Below, piece by piece: positions 51,289-59,157 of a DNA stretch of 64,000 bases. Origin of the DNA: Brevibacillus agri (GTDB lineage: Bacteria; Bacillota; Bacilli; Brevibacillales; Brevibacillaceae); contig NZ_CP026363.1 of assembly GCF_004117055.1 (NCBI RefSeq), positions 4,884,501 to 4,948,500 of the forward strand, in the 5' to 3' direction. A program made the translations under genes and the position numbers. How positions within the stretch are numbered: position 1 is the stretch's first letter; every line of letters begins with the position of its first letter. Under the pieces are notes generated by a model that saw only the letters and a program-made list of their open reading frames with translations, did not search any database and had not been told where the DNA came from.

Positions 51289-51353
51289 TTGCATTCCGTT
51301 TTTACGTGTCATATAATCTGACATAAATAAAATGAATGTCAGAATACCTGACA
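51289..51353 (+). promoter_or_regulatory. amtB promoter with two perfect GlnR/TnrA boxes
   Basis: -35 TTGCAT (51289-51294), 17 bases, -10 TATAAT (51312-51317). Box 1 TGTCATATAATCTGACA (51307-51323) and box 2 TGTCAGAATACCTGACA (51337-51353) each fit TGTNAN7TNACA exactly. Box 1 encloses the -10 and box 2 lies about 30 bases downstream, centre to centre, i.e. three helical turns. Binding should repress amtB in nitrogen excess. Confidence 0.9.
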
Positions 51354-51370
51354 TAAAAGGAGTGGAATGA

Positions 51371-52705
51371 ATGGAACCGACTCTCACTGATCTATCGTCC
51401 GCCATTGATGCCACATGGGTCATGGTCTCGGCCATTTTGGTCATTCTCATGCAAGTAGGGTTTGCCTTGCTTGAGGCCGGATCGACCCGGATGAAAAACG
51501 CAGGCCACGTCGCAGGCAAAACCGTCCTCACCTTCGGCATTTGCTCCATCGCCTTTTGGGCGTTCGGCTTCGGTCTGACTTTTGGTGACGGCAACTCCTT
51601 CATCGGCTTATCCGGCTTTTTCTTCGACGGCTTGCAAAAGGACGCTTTCTCCGCCTTCTCTGCCGCTACGGTTCCGATCTCGATTCTCTTCCTCTTCCAG
51701 CTCGCCTTCGCGGCGGTTTCGCTGGCGATCGCCTGGGGCGGTTTTGCCGAGCGTGCCAAGCTGTCCGTTTACTTTATTTTCAGCGTATTGTTTACCGTCC
51801 TCATCTATCCTGTCGTCGGCCACTGGGTCTGGGGTGGAGGCTGGCTCGCCCAGCTCGGCATGCAAGACTTCGCCGGCTCCACGGTTGTCCATCTGCAAGG
51901 CGCCATCGTCGCACTCGTCGCTACCGTTCTGTTGAAGCCGCGCATCGGCAAATACAACCGTGACGGCAGCTCCAATTTGATCCCCGGCCACAACCAGGTG
52001 TACTCCGTGCTCGGCGTGCTGTTTCTGTGGATCGGCTGGTTCGGCTTCAACGCAGGCTCCACGCTCGGCAGCACCTCCGGCTTTTTCGGCTATGTCGCCG
52101 TTACGACTAATCTCGCTACAGCAGCAGGCGCTGTCGCCGCCCTCGCCATTTCCTGGATCGTCATGGGCAAAGCTGACATCCCGAGCATGCTGAACGGCGT
52201 TCTGGCCGCTCTCGTCGCCATCACTGCTTCGTGCGCATTCGTCGAGCCGTGGGCTGCCGTCGTGATCGGCGCAGTGTCAGGTATTCTTACATTCTATACT
52301 TCCATCTGGTTCGATCGCATGGGAATTGACGATCCGGTCTTCGCCTTTTCCGTTCACGGCGTAGCCGGAATCTGGGGCACGCTGTCCACTGGCCTGTTCG
52401 CTACGCCGGAGCTTGCGGAAAAAGTCGGGGTAGGCGGCGCCGGACTGTTTTACGGCGGCGGGCTGCACCAGCTCGGTGTACAGGCGCTTGGCCTCGCAGG
52501 CTCCATGGCTTATGTGTTTGTTGTAGCGTACGTCATTTTGTCCATCCTGAAAGCGACTATCGGACTTCGAGTCACAGAAGAAGAAGAGGTGGTTGGCCTT
52601 GACCTTAGCGAACACGGGGGATACGGTTATCCCGAACTACTGCAGCCCGAGCGCATTCGACCCTCTGCGTCCCAGCAAAGCGGCACCTCTCACACTCTCA
52701 CCTGA
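51371..52705 (+). CDS. amtB: Ammonium transporter
   Basis: A 444-residue channel with eleven predicted helices that conducts NH3/NH4+ into the cell. ATG 51371 follows AAAGGAGTGG. The pore His pair falls in VVHLQGAIVALVA and FSVHGVAGIWGTL; LLEAGSTRMKNAGHVAGKTV and GHWVWGGGWLAQLGMQDFAG are family hallmarks. The C-terminal tail (VTEEEEVVGLDLSEHGGYGY) carries the conserved cytoplasmic segment that binds PII proteins elsewhere. Its last 113 bases overlap the next gene. No glnK follows, unlike the common amtB-glnK pair. Confidence 0.95.
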   Translation: MEPTLTDLSSAIDATWVMVSAILVILMQVGFALLEAGSTRMKNAGHVAGKTVLTFGICSIAFWAFGFGLTFGDGNSFIGLSGFFFDGLQKDAFSAFSAATVPISILFLFQLAFAAVSLAIAWGGFAERAKLSVYFIFSVLFTVLIYPVVGHWVWGGGWLAQLGMQDFAGSTVVHLQGAIVALVATVLLKPRIGKYNRDGSSNLIPGHNQVYSVLGVLFLWIGWFGFNAGSTLGSTSGFFGYVAVTTNLATAAGAVAALAISWIVMGKADIPSMLNGVLAALVAITASCAFVEPWAAVVIGAVSGILTFYTSIWFDRMGIDDPVFAFSVHGVAGIWGTLSTGLFATPELAEKVGVGGAGLFYGGGLHQLGVQALGLAGSMAYVFVVAYVILSILKATIGLRVTEEEEVVGLDLSEHGGYGYPELLQPERIRPSASQQSGTSHTLT

Positions 52706-53768
52706 GCAGGTAGCGCGTATCCGGCAGGTGGAATCGTTCGCCGAGCTCGCGCAACTTCGCCAGCAATTGCTTGACCCAGATCCCTTGCGCCAATTGAACC
52801 GCGCAGGGGAGATGGCCCCTTTTTCAATCGTAGTGAACTTGATTCACGACAACCTTATCCGCCAGGGCGTTCTGCTTGCCGTAGACGCTCTGGCTAAAAG
52901 AGGTGTCGGCACGCCGCCCGTCCCGTTTGCCTTTTTGCAATTCGGCAGCGGCGGGCGCTTCGAGCAGGCCATCATCAGCGACCAGGACAACGGGCTTGTC
53001 TACTCGATCCCCGAGCACCTCAACGAAAGCGAGCAGGAGCGGGTTCACGGCTATTTTCAACTGCTGGCCGCGACCATCGTTTCCGGCCTGGAGGAAGCAG
53101 GCTATCCGCCTTGCCAGGGCAATGTCACCTGCCTCTCTCCGAAGTGGCGCGGCAGCGTCGACCAATGGATCGACCAGTTGGACAGATGGATCTCTCACCC
53201 GGTCTGGGAAAACGCCCGCTATTTGCTGCTGGCAAGCGACGTGCGCGTCCTGTACGGAGAATCGGCCATTTTCGCCCCTGTCCTGGACCGCTTCCGGCAG
53301 CTTTTGGCCGGGAATACGTTTTTGCTCGATCGGCTGGTCAGCAACACTTTGCATTACCGCGTGCCGCTCGGCCTGTTCGGAAGGGTGCTGCCCGAGGTCA
53401 CCGGGCGGTTTCGCGGAGCCATCAACATCAAGTACGGCGTCTATTTGCCGATCGTCAACTGCGTGCGGCATTTCGCCCTGGCGCACGGCATCTTCGTCAG
53501 CTCCACGCTTGAGCGGCTGGGCGAGCTGGCGGAAAAAGGCGTGTGGAGCAAAAGCTTTTGCGACGAAATAGCCGCGCATTTTCGGCTGATCCAGGGGCTG
53601 CGCCTGACCGCCCTCTTGCACTGGGAGGACGGCCATTACACGAGCAACAGCTACATCAAGCTCAGCAAGCTGTCGCCTGATTCCATCACACAGGTGCGTG
53701 AAGCGATGAAGCTCGCCATCCGCCTGCAAAAAATGACGGCGAAGCTCCCGTCCACCTTCAGGGGATAG
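52593..53768 (+). CDS. DUF294 putative nucleotidyltransferase (GlnD-like N-terminal type)
   Basis: A protein of up to 391 residues. The nucleotidyltransferase core is LQFGSGGRFEQAIISDQDNG: G-S-x-x-R-x-E followed by S-D-x-D, the metal-binding pair as in GlnD and related enzymes. The C-terminal DUF294_C all-helical domain follows (about 230-385, FRGAINIKYGVYLPIVNCVR). The usual CBS or cNMP-binding N-terminal domains are absent. The start is uncertain: TTG 52593 or TTG 52599, with GAGGTGG near; either way it overlaps amtB by over 100 bases in another frame, implying coupling. It is followed by an exonuclease gene after 12 bases. Confidence 0.85.
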   Translation: MALTLANTGDTVIPNYCSPSAFDPLRPSKAAPLTLSPEQVARIRQVESFAELAQLRQQLLDPDPLRQLNRAGEMAPFSIVVNLIHDNLIRQGVLLAVDALAKRGVGTPPVPFAFLQFGSGGRFEQAIISDQDNGLVYSIPEHLNESEQERVHGYFQLLAATIVSGLEEAGYPPCQGNVTCLSPKWRGSVDQWIDQLDRWISHPVWENARYLLLASDVRVLYGESAIFAPVLDRFRQLLAGNTFLLDRLVSNTLHYRVPLGLFGRVLPEVTGRFRGAINIKYGVYLPIVNCVRHFALAHGIFVSSTLERLGELAEKGVWSKSFCDEIAAHFRLIQGLRLTALLHWEDGHYTSNSYIKLSKLSPDSITQVREAMKLAIRLQKMTAKLPSTFRG

Positions 53769-53780
53769 GAGGAGACGCAT

Positions 53781-54515
53781 TTGGCAAAATGGGACTTCAT
53801 CGGCCGCTTGTGGAACATGAACCGCGGAATGGCAGGGGTGCCGGGCGACTGGAAGTGGGGGCTTGGCGACGACGACAAACAGCACCAGGCTTATCTTCGC
53901 TCCATCTCCAAGGAAGCAAGACACGTCGATTCCAGCGAAAACATACCGCTTGCCGATCTGGAGGTGGTCGTCGTCGACCTGGAGACGACCGGCTTTTACC
54001 CCGATCACGGAGACGCGATCATCTCTATCGGCGCGGTGGCGATGCGCGGGGAAAAGCTGCTGCTCGGAGATTCGTTTTACACGCTGGTCAATCCGGGGCG
54101 CACGATCCCGCCCCACGTCCGCTCGCTGACCGGGATTACCGACGATATGACTGCGGACGCGCCCGATCTGTTGGAAGCTCTCTCGCGGTTTTTCCGCTTC
54201 GTCGGAGATCGTCCGCTCGTCGCCCATCACTCCCGGCATGAGCGCGAATTTTTTCGCTCCGCCCTCTGGAAAACGAGCCGACGACCGCTGACTCACCGGA
54301 TGCTCGACACGATGCTTTTGATTCGGCTGTTGAGCAACCCGATCGGCAACGGCTCGCTGGACGCCCTCTGCGCCCAGCACGACATCCCGATCTCCCGCAG
54401 GCACCACGCCTACTGTGACGCCGTGGCCGCCGGGACGCTGTGGGCGAAGTATTTGACAAAAGCGCAGCAGGCCGGATACACCAATCTCCGGGATGTGTAC
54501 GAGGCGCTGCGGTAG
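53781..54515 (+). CDS. DEDD-family 3'-5' exonuclease (DnaQ-like)
   Basis: A 244-residue protein; TTG 53781 follows GGAGGAG. An N-terminal extension (about 1-55, KWDFIGRLWNMNRGMAGVPG) precedes the exonuclease fold. ExoI is VVVDLETTGFYPDHG; ExoII appears as VAHHSRHEREFFR, with the acidic residue as Glu; ExoIII is HHAYCDAVAAGTL with His and Asp. DUF294 nucleotidyltransferases are often next to such exonucleases, so the pair is probably functional as a unit. Third gene of the amtB unit. Confidence 0.88.
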   Translation: MAKWDFIGRLWNMNRGMAGVPGDWKWGLGDDDKQHQAYLRSISKEARHVDSSENIPLADLEVVVVDLETTGFYPDHGDAIISIGAVAMRGEKLLLGDSFYTLVNPGRTIPPHVRSLTGITDDMTADAPDLLEALSRFFRFVGDRPLVAHHSRHEREFFRSALWKTSRRPLTHRMLDTMLLIRLLSNPIGNGSLDALCAQHDIPISRRHHAYCDAVAAGTLWAKYLTKAQQAGYTNLRDVYEALR

Positions 54516-54559
54516 AACAGGCGAGGAATCGCTGTTTGATTTTGAAGGAGTCGGTATTC

Positions 54560-55063
54560 ATGCTGCTGCAAATCAGGGAAGCTGTTTTGGACGATTTACC
54601 TGCCATGCTGGCGATTTACAACCATGCGATTGCCCATCTGGCTGCAACTTTCGACCTGGAGCCGCAGAGTTTGGCCCAGCGCGAAGTCTGGTTTCACAAG
54701 CACACTGAAGCTCATCCGCTGCTCGTCGTCGAAGCGGACGGGCAAGTGGTCGGCTATTGCTGCCTTTCTCCTTTTCGCGAAAAGCCGGCGTACAGCAAAA
54801 CGGTCGAGCTGTCTGTCTACATTGATGCGCAGCAGCGGGGATGCGGTGTCGGTACGGCCTTGATGAGCGACATCTTGCAGCGGGCGGAACAGCTCGGCTA
54901 CCACACGGTCATCAGCGGCATTACGGGTGGAAACGAGGCAAGTGTGCGGCTTCATGAAAAGTTCGGGTTTACGCTTGCGGGAAAATTCCGGGAGGTGGGC
55001 TTCAAATTCGGCGAGTGGCACGATGTGCATTTTTATCAATTGATGCTGGGAAAAGAAGCGTGA
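54560..55063 (+). CDS. GNAT acetyltransferase, phosphinothricin acetyltransferase type
   Basis: A 167-residue enzyme; ATG 54560 follows GAAGGAG. N-terminal IREAVLDDLPAMLAIYNHAI with AATFDLEP, acetyl-CoA motif A in VYIDAQQRGCGVGTALMSDI, and GITGGNEASVRLHEKFGFTL match the Pat/YncA branch, which acetylates small amines such as phosphinothricin or methionine sulfone. It lies 44 bases after the exonuclease gene and may be read from the same transcript. Confidence 0.9.
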   Translation: MLLQIREAVLDDLPAMLAIYNHAIAHLAATFDLEPQSLAQREVWFHKHTEAHPLLVVEADGQVVGYCCLSPFREKPAYSKTVELSVYIDAQQRGCGVGTALMSDILQRAEQLGYHTVISGITGGNEASVRLHEKFGFTLAGKFREVGFKFGEWHDVHFYQLMLGKEA

Positions 55064-55208
55064 AGCTTCCCCTGCGCGAACGAACAAAAGCCGGCAATCC
55101 ACGGTGTCATGCGGATTGTCGGCTTTGTTTTTGCAAAAAACGTTTCGCCATTTTCCGAAAAGCAGCAGAACTGCTTGTCTGCCTGCGGCCGGCAAAACGG
55201 TCATGTTT

Positions 55209-55694
55209 TTACGAGGCTGGTGCAGCAGCCGCATCGATCTCGACGGCTTTGGTCATGGCAAGCAATGCCGCGTAGGTGACGGGCAAAAGCGATTCGGCAA
55301 CGCCCGCAGCCGTATAGACGACAGGGAAGCGCCGCAGGGAAGTATCGACGAAGACGGGCACTTCCTCCTGCAACGCAAACGGACAGACAGCGCCTACGCG
55401 ATAGCCTGTCACCTTTTCCACTTCTTCGGCGGAGGCCATCTTCGCCTTGCCCGAGCCAAAAGCGGCCTTGACCTGCTTGGGATGGATCTTGACATCTCCC
55501 GCTGCGACAAACAGCGCAAACTGGTCGCCAGCTCGAAACAGGATCGACTTGGCGATTTGTCCCACCTCGCTGCCCAACGCTTCGGCGGCTGCCTCGGATG
55601 TAGGAAGCGGCTGCTCGAACAAAATCGGCTCGATTGCGGGATCGTACTGCTGCACAAAAGCCTTCACTTTTTCTACAGGACTCATCACGGTCAT
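55209..55694 (-). CDS. YbaK/ProX-type aminoacyl-tRNA deacylase
   Basis: A 161-residue trans-editing factor that hydrolyses mischarged tRNA (Ala- or Cys-tRNAPro in characterised members). ATG 55694 (MTVMSPVEKVKAFVQQY) follows GGAGGTGC. Conserved parts: LPTSEAAAEALGSEVGQIAK with the catalytic-region Lys in IAKSILFRA, then FGSGKAKMASAEEVEKVTGY, GAVCPF and VFVDTSL. Full length. Cotranscription with the upstream MOSC gene is possible (58 bases apart, same strand). Confidence 0.9.
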   Translation of the reverse strand: MTVMSPVEKVKAFVQQYDPAIEPILFEQPLPTSEAAAEALGSEVGQIAKSILFRAGDQFALFVAAGDVKIHPKQVKAAFGSGKAKMASAEEVEKVTGYRVGAVCPFALQEEVPVFVDTSLRRFPVVYTAAGVAESLLPVTYAALLAMTKAVEIDAAAAPAS

Positions 55695-55752
55695 CTTTCG
55701 CACCTCCACTAGCCAGTTGCCGAGGCAAAAGCAGTTTGCCTCGCCTTTTTGC

Positions 55753-56472
55753 CTACTCCAGAATAAACACCTCGTCGCCCTGCGACACCGTACCTGTCGT
55801 CACCACAGAGGCGTACACGCCAAAATGGTTTTCGTGGCGCTTCACGCATGCTTTCAGCACAGCCGGGTTTTTCTGCAGCGTATCGGGGTCGATGTTCACG
55901 TACATGCAACGCTCGCAATGCTTGGTAACCTGCAAGGTAACATCGTTGATTTGCAGCTTTTTGCCCAGCCATTTGTCTTCTGCGAACGGTTCGTCGTCTT
56001 CGAGCACGACGATGAGGTTTCCGCGAAAACGTCTCGGGTCAATCCAGTCGCTGCCGATCACCCGTGCCAGCTCGCGCAGGGAGGCGTCCGTCACCAAAAG
56101 AATGTGGTCCTCCCAGTTTTTCCCTCCCTCTGTCGGGAGACTGCGCATCGGTGTCACCGCTCTTTTCGCTGTCTCTGCGACATGGGCGAACAGCGACTCT
56201 CCCCACGTATGTACGCTGCCGTCACGCGCTTCAACTTGAACGTCGGGGTATGCTTCTTCGCCCGTCTTTTCCCCCATGCTGGCATGGTAGCCGAGCAGCG
56301 CCGGGACGACGTCTGCACTCAAATATTTTCCGCCGCGAGAGTCGTCCAGAAAGTAATAAGCCCGATCGCCGTACAGGCCGAAAACGTCGACCTCCGACGT
56401 CGTCAGTTGCTCGCCCTGCATCGCTTTTACCGGATGGCGGAAAATGCTTTGCAGTGTTCCTAGCTTTTTCAA
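55753..56472 (-). CDS. MOSC-domain protein (YcbX/mARC-like)
   Basis: A 239-residue protein. TTG 56472 (LKKLGTLQSIFRHPVKAMQG) lies behind GGGGGAGGGG. The MOSC_N beta-barrel part (about 1-100) with HPVKAMQGE and GDRAYYFLDD is followed by the MOSC domain with RRFRGNLIV and the conserved Cys in KHCERCMYVNIDPDT, which ligates molybdenum cofactor in YcbX/mARC proteins. The probable role is reduction of N-hydroxylated compounds; no ferredoxin domain is fused. Confidence 0.88.
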   Translation of the reverse strand: MKKLGTLQSIFRHPVKAMQGEQLTTSEVDVFGLYGDRAYYFLDDSRGGKYLSADVVPALLGYHASMGEKTGEEAYPDVQVEARDGSVHTWGESLFAHVAETAKRAVTPMRSLPTEGGKNWEDHILLVTDASLRELARVIGSDWIDPRRFRGNLIVVLEDDEPFAEDKWLGKKLQINDVTLQVTKHCERCMYVNIDPDTLQKNPAVLKACVKRHENHFGVYASVVTTGTVSQGDEVFILE

Positions 56473-56496
56473 TGATATCCCCTCCCCCAAGTCTCT

Positions 56497-57294
56497 CTAT
56501 CCTTTGATAAACGAATTGCGCACCCTGCTCCAAAACGTCAGTCGCTTGTAGCGGGCGAATTTGACTTTGCCTTGCCCGACACGGCACATAATGGAGCGCA
56601 CGCCTCTCCACACCGCCTGCTCGCGATCGAGGCCGATCATGATTTCCGGGTTCATGACAATCAGCTCTACTTCGTGATGCTTGGGCAAAACGAGCGAGCT
56701 GTTGATCGTCCGGTACGCCTGGTTGTTGATGGAGGCGATTTCGGACAGTTGGATCGCCTCGATGGACGGATGCACGATCGCTCCATCCACGGCTTTGTTG
56801 TAGGCTGTACTCCCCGATGGCGAAGACACGATCAACCCGTCGCCGCGAAACGTCTCCAACTCGTCCCCGTTAATGTAGACGCAAGCGACCAACGTCGAGA
56901 GGGACGCGTTGCGCAGGACCAGTTCGTTCAACGCCCATTTTTCGTATCGCTGGCCATCTGCTGTATCAATCCGGCACTGGACCGTCGGATACTCGACGAT
57001 CGCCGGTTCGGCGTGCAGCAGCCGGTCGACGAACTCATCCAGCTCCTCCGGCCGCCAGTCGGCGTAAAAACCGAGGTGTCCCGTATGAATCCCGACATAG
57101 GCCGGCTCCATGCCGTATTGATGGACGGCCTCCAGCAGCGTCCCGTCCCCTCCGATTGAGAGCACCATGTCAGGCTTGGCCTCCGTTCCGTTCACAAACG
57201 TGTAAGGACTGCCTGCCTCGCGCAGCTTTTCCTTCAACAAATGTTCTACTTCCCGTGTATAATCGTCATTTCGCAGTACAGTCGCAATCTTCAT
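56497..57294 (-). CDS. nadK: NAD kinase
   Basis: A 265-residue enzyme that phosphorylates NAD+ to NADP+. ATG 57294. GGDGT (about 50, in LSIGGDGTLLEAV), the NE/D pair in ALNELVLRNAS and GLIVSSPSGSTAYNKAVDGA are all intact. It matches the NadF/PpnKB-like Bacillus form in length. Gene order nadK-MOSC-deacylase on the minus strand with short gaps suggests a small unit. Confidence 0.95.
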   Translation of the reverse strand: MKIATVLRNDDYTREVEHLLKEKLREAGSPYTFVNGTEAKPDMVLSIGGDGTLLEAVHQYGMEPAYVGIHTGHLGFYADWRPEELDEFVDRLLHAEPAIVEYPTVQCRIDTADGQRYEKWALNELVLRNASLSTLVACVYINGDELETFRGDGLIVSSPSGSTAYNKAVDGAIVHPSIEAIQLSEIASINNQAYRTINSSLVLPKHHEVELIVMNPEIMIGLDREQAVWRGVRSIMCRVGQGKVKFARYKRLTFWSRVRNSFIKG

Positions 57295-57398
57295 GCTGGT
57301 CTGCCCTCACTTTTATCCTTCGAAGCGGTCAAGTACGCTCGTTTTGTTGATCTCACTATACCACATGGGAAAAGGAGATGCATGGAAACGGCCGAGTC

Positions 57399-57848
57399 TC
57401 ACCATCGCTCTTCGCGGAAAGACTGGGCGCAAAATTCCGCCAATCGCTTTCGCGTCGAGGGGGTCATGTCGTCCGGGAGCTGGTCCCACAAAAAGTAGCG
57501 CATGTCCCGGACTTCATCGGCGTCGATCTTGCCTGTCCCGGGCTGGATTTGGCAGGCATGGAACAGGGCGATGTGGTCGCGCTTGCCTTCGCGTTCGCTG
57601 TAATACAGGTGACAGAGCCTGAGCTCGCCAGCCACGAGGCCGCATTCTTCCCGCAGCTCTCTGCGGGCTGCCTCCCAGAACGATTCTCCTTTTTCGACTC
57701 CGCCGCCGGGCAAGTACCAGCCGGGTACATAGGTGTGCCGAATGAGCAGGACGCCTTTTTGTTCGTCGGCCACGATGAGGCGCACTCCGAGAGTCAGCGG
57801 CTTGCGGATTTTCCAATACCATTTCGCTATCGCATGGTACCACGCCAT
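57399..57848 (-). CDS. Nudix hydrolase
   Basis: A 149-residue protein, ATG 57848. The Nudix box GGGVEKGESFWEAARRELREECGL is complete (positions 49-72 of the protein), including the final Gly. An N-terminal KWYWKIRKPLTLGVRLIVAD segment and LPGGGVEKGE are typical of MutT/NudG-like housekeeping or RNA-pyrophosphohydrolase-like enzymes. It is the first gene before a long non-coding repeat region. Confidence 0.9.
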   Translation of the reverse strand: MAWYHAIAKWYWKIRKPLTLGVRLIVADEQKGVLLIRHTYVPGWYLPGGGVEKGESFWEAARRELREECGLVAGELRLCHLYYSEREGKRDHIALFHACQIQPGTGKIDADEVRDMRYFLWDQLPDDMTPSTRKRLAEFCAQSFREERW

Positions 57849-57975
57849 GCTGTCGCCTCCTGTCTCCTGTCAGGACGTCGTTTTTCACGGGTGTCTCGGG
57901 TCGGTCATTCTGCTGTTAGGGAAATATTACCTGACTAATAGTGGAAAAACAAATCTTTTACAAAGGTTGTTGTTT

Positions 57976-58178
57976 GTTGTTTTTGGTGATGCGGGGAAAA
58001 AGTGAAAACATTGAAAAGAGCGTTTGCCCGTTGCTGTTGGCGAGGCGAGGGAAAAAGCAAAAACATTGAAAAGACCGTTTGCCGTTGCTTTTGGCGAAGG
58101 CGAGGCAAAAGCAAAAACATTAAAAAGCCCGTCTGTCGTTGCTTTTGGTGAGGCGAGGAAAGAGGAGAAATCGCTGGA
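57976..58178. repeat. 54-base tandem repeat, four copies
   Basis: Units start with GTTG at 57976, 58030, 58084 and 58138, spaced exactly 54 bases. The core is GTTGCTTTTGGCGAGGCGAG, then (A)AAAGCAAAAACATTGAAAAG and a GCCCGT-like end. The fourth unit merges into the left arm of a giant hairpin. Frames are open on both strands because 54 is a multiple of three, but none has a ribosome binding site. It lies in the 760-base gap between the Nudix gene and the yugN-like gene. Confidence 0.85.
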
Positions 58179-58357
58179 GCTTCTTGGGATACCCGCTGGG
58201 GGCTGGACTGCCCGGCTCCGGGGAAAAAGCAAAACCGCGTCCAAAGTGGTCGATTCAGGATGCGGCTCAGAGTGGACGCTTAAAAGCGTGTTTTGCTTTT
58301 TCTCCGGAGCCTCGGTCGGTATCCCAAAGAGCTTTCGCGGATTTCTCCTCTTTCCTC
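58155..58357. repeat. Giant inverted repeat, arms about 90 bases
   Basis: Four collinear complementary blocks: GAGGAAAGAGGAGAAATC (58155-58172) with 58340-58357; TTGGGATACC (58184-58193) with GGTATCCCAA (58318-58327); a 22-base block at 58214-58235 with 58290-58311, one mismatch; GCGTCCA (58237-58243) with TGGACGC (58273-58279). The apical loop is about 29 bases. The helix would be about 200 bases long. The rest of the gap to 58,575 is GC- and A-rich and holds no gene I can support; a unit resembling the 54-base repeat (AAAAAGCAATTTCATTGAAA) recurs at about 58,522. Confidence 0.85.
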
Positions 58358-58575
58358 GTCAGCGGCTTGCTTGGGTGGGCGTGGGTTTTTTAAAACGTTT
58401 GTAAAGAGTTTTTCAAAGATGGGGTTCAGGTTGGCAAAAAGTGCTGTCCGATCCGGGGCGCTCAGGCAAGGCTGGGCTTTCCTCAATCTGTACAATGTTT
58501 TTCTGCTAACAGAACCGAACTGAAAAAGCAATTTCATTGAAAATCCATTCCTCGCTGCTGCTTTCAGCAAAGCAA

Positions 58576-58609
58576 AACAAAAAAGCAGGCCTGCTCCAAG
58601 GCCCGCTTT
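58576..58609 (-). terminator. Intrinsic terminator of the yugN-like gene
   Basis: AAAGCAGGCC pairs with GGCCCGCTTT (one mismatch); the minus strand continues TTTTTTGTTTTG. Confidence 0.7.
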
Positions 58610-59008
58610 TCATCCGAGACGATTTTCCAGTTCTTTGACGATGGCCTCGGCCTTGCGAATCCAGCGGGGGTCGATCTCGGCATCTTTGTCGAGCGGCTCC
58701 TGGAACTGGTTCATCACGGCTGAAGCGACGGGGGCGTAGTAGCCGATATCTTCCTCTACGCCTGTGTTGTAGACGTGGCGCAAAACAAACGGTTCGCCCA
58801 GTTCCAGCCACGCGTCGGGGCTGTCGAGCTCGCCCTGCAAGACTTTTACCGGGAGGCGGAGGTACACGGTGTTCCTGTCGTCAAGGGTGCGGTCGAAATA
58901 GCCGTGTTCGTAATCCCAATTCGCCAGTGTAAAATGCGGCTCGAGCGACTCGCGGAAATAGCCGAACGTCGCCTTCGTCCCTGGTAAGCTGCTTTGAATT
59001 TTCTTCAT
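58610..59008 (-). CDS. YugN-like family protein
   Basis: A 132-residue soluble protein; ATG 59008 follows CAGGGG. The centre NWDYEHGYFDRTLDDRNTVY and RLPVKVLQGE then PFVLRHVYNTGVEEDIGYY follow the YugN family pattern (W-D-Y-E-x-x-x-F-D-R). Function unknown; conserved in Bacilli. An extended C-terminus (PLDKDAEIDPRWIRKAEAIV) forms a helix. Monocistronic. Confidence 0.82.
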   Translation of the reverse strand: MKKIQSSLPGTKATFGYFRESLEPHFTLANWDYEHGYFDRTLDDRNTVYLRLPVKVLQGELDSPDAWLELGEPFVLRHVYNTGVEEDIGYYAPVASAVMNQFQEPLDKDAEIDPRWIRKAEAIVKELENRLG

Positions 59009-59157
59009 TTGTATCCCCTGCCTTCGTCACATACTACTGGTAGTGTGCGCCAAAACGGCGGGTTGTACTCACAGGCGAGGGCAGGCAAAACGAGCAACAA
59101 GCCTCGCTGCCGGAATTGCGGATGGCAAGAGGCTTGGTAACTCTATGCTTTCAGGTT

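Noticed and set aside
52824..54407. 527-codon minus-strand frame across the DUF294 and exonuclease genes
   Set aside because: Antisense shadow; both plus-strand genes have intact catalytic motifs and ribosome binding sites.
57976..58178. CRISPR array
   Set aside because: The units are contiguous 54-base tandem copies with no unique spacers between repeats, and no cas gene is nearby.
57927..58244. Minus-strand frame through the 54-base repeats (repeat peptide SLASPKATANGLFNVFAF)
   Set aside because: Open only because the repeat length is a multiple of three; no start signals and the same region is open on the other strand.
58024..58404. Plus-strand frame through the 54-base repeats and hairpin
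   Set aside because: No ribosome binding site and it continues through the giant inverted repeat; better explained as non-coding.
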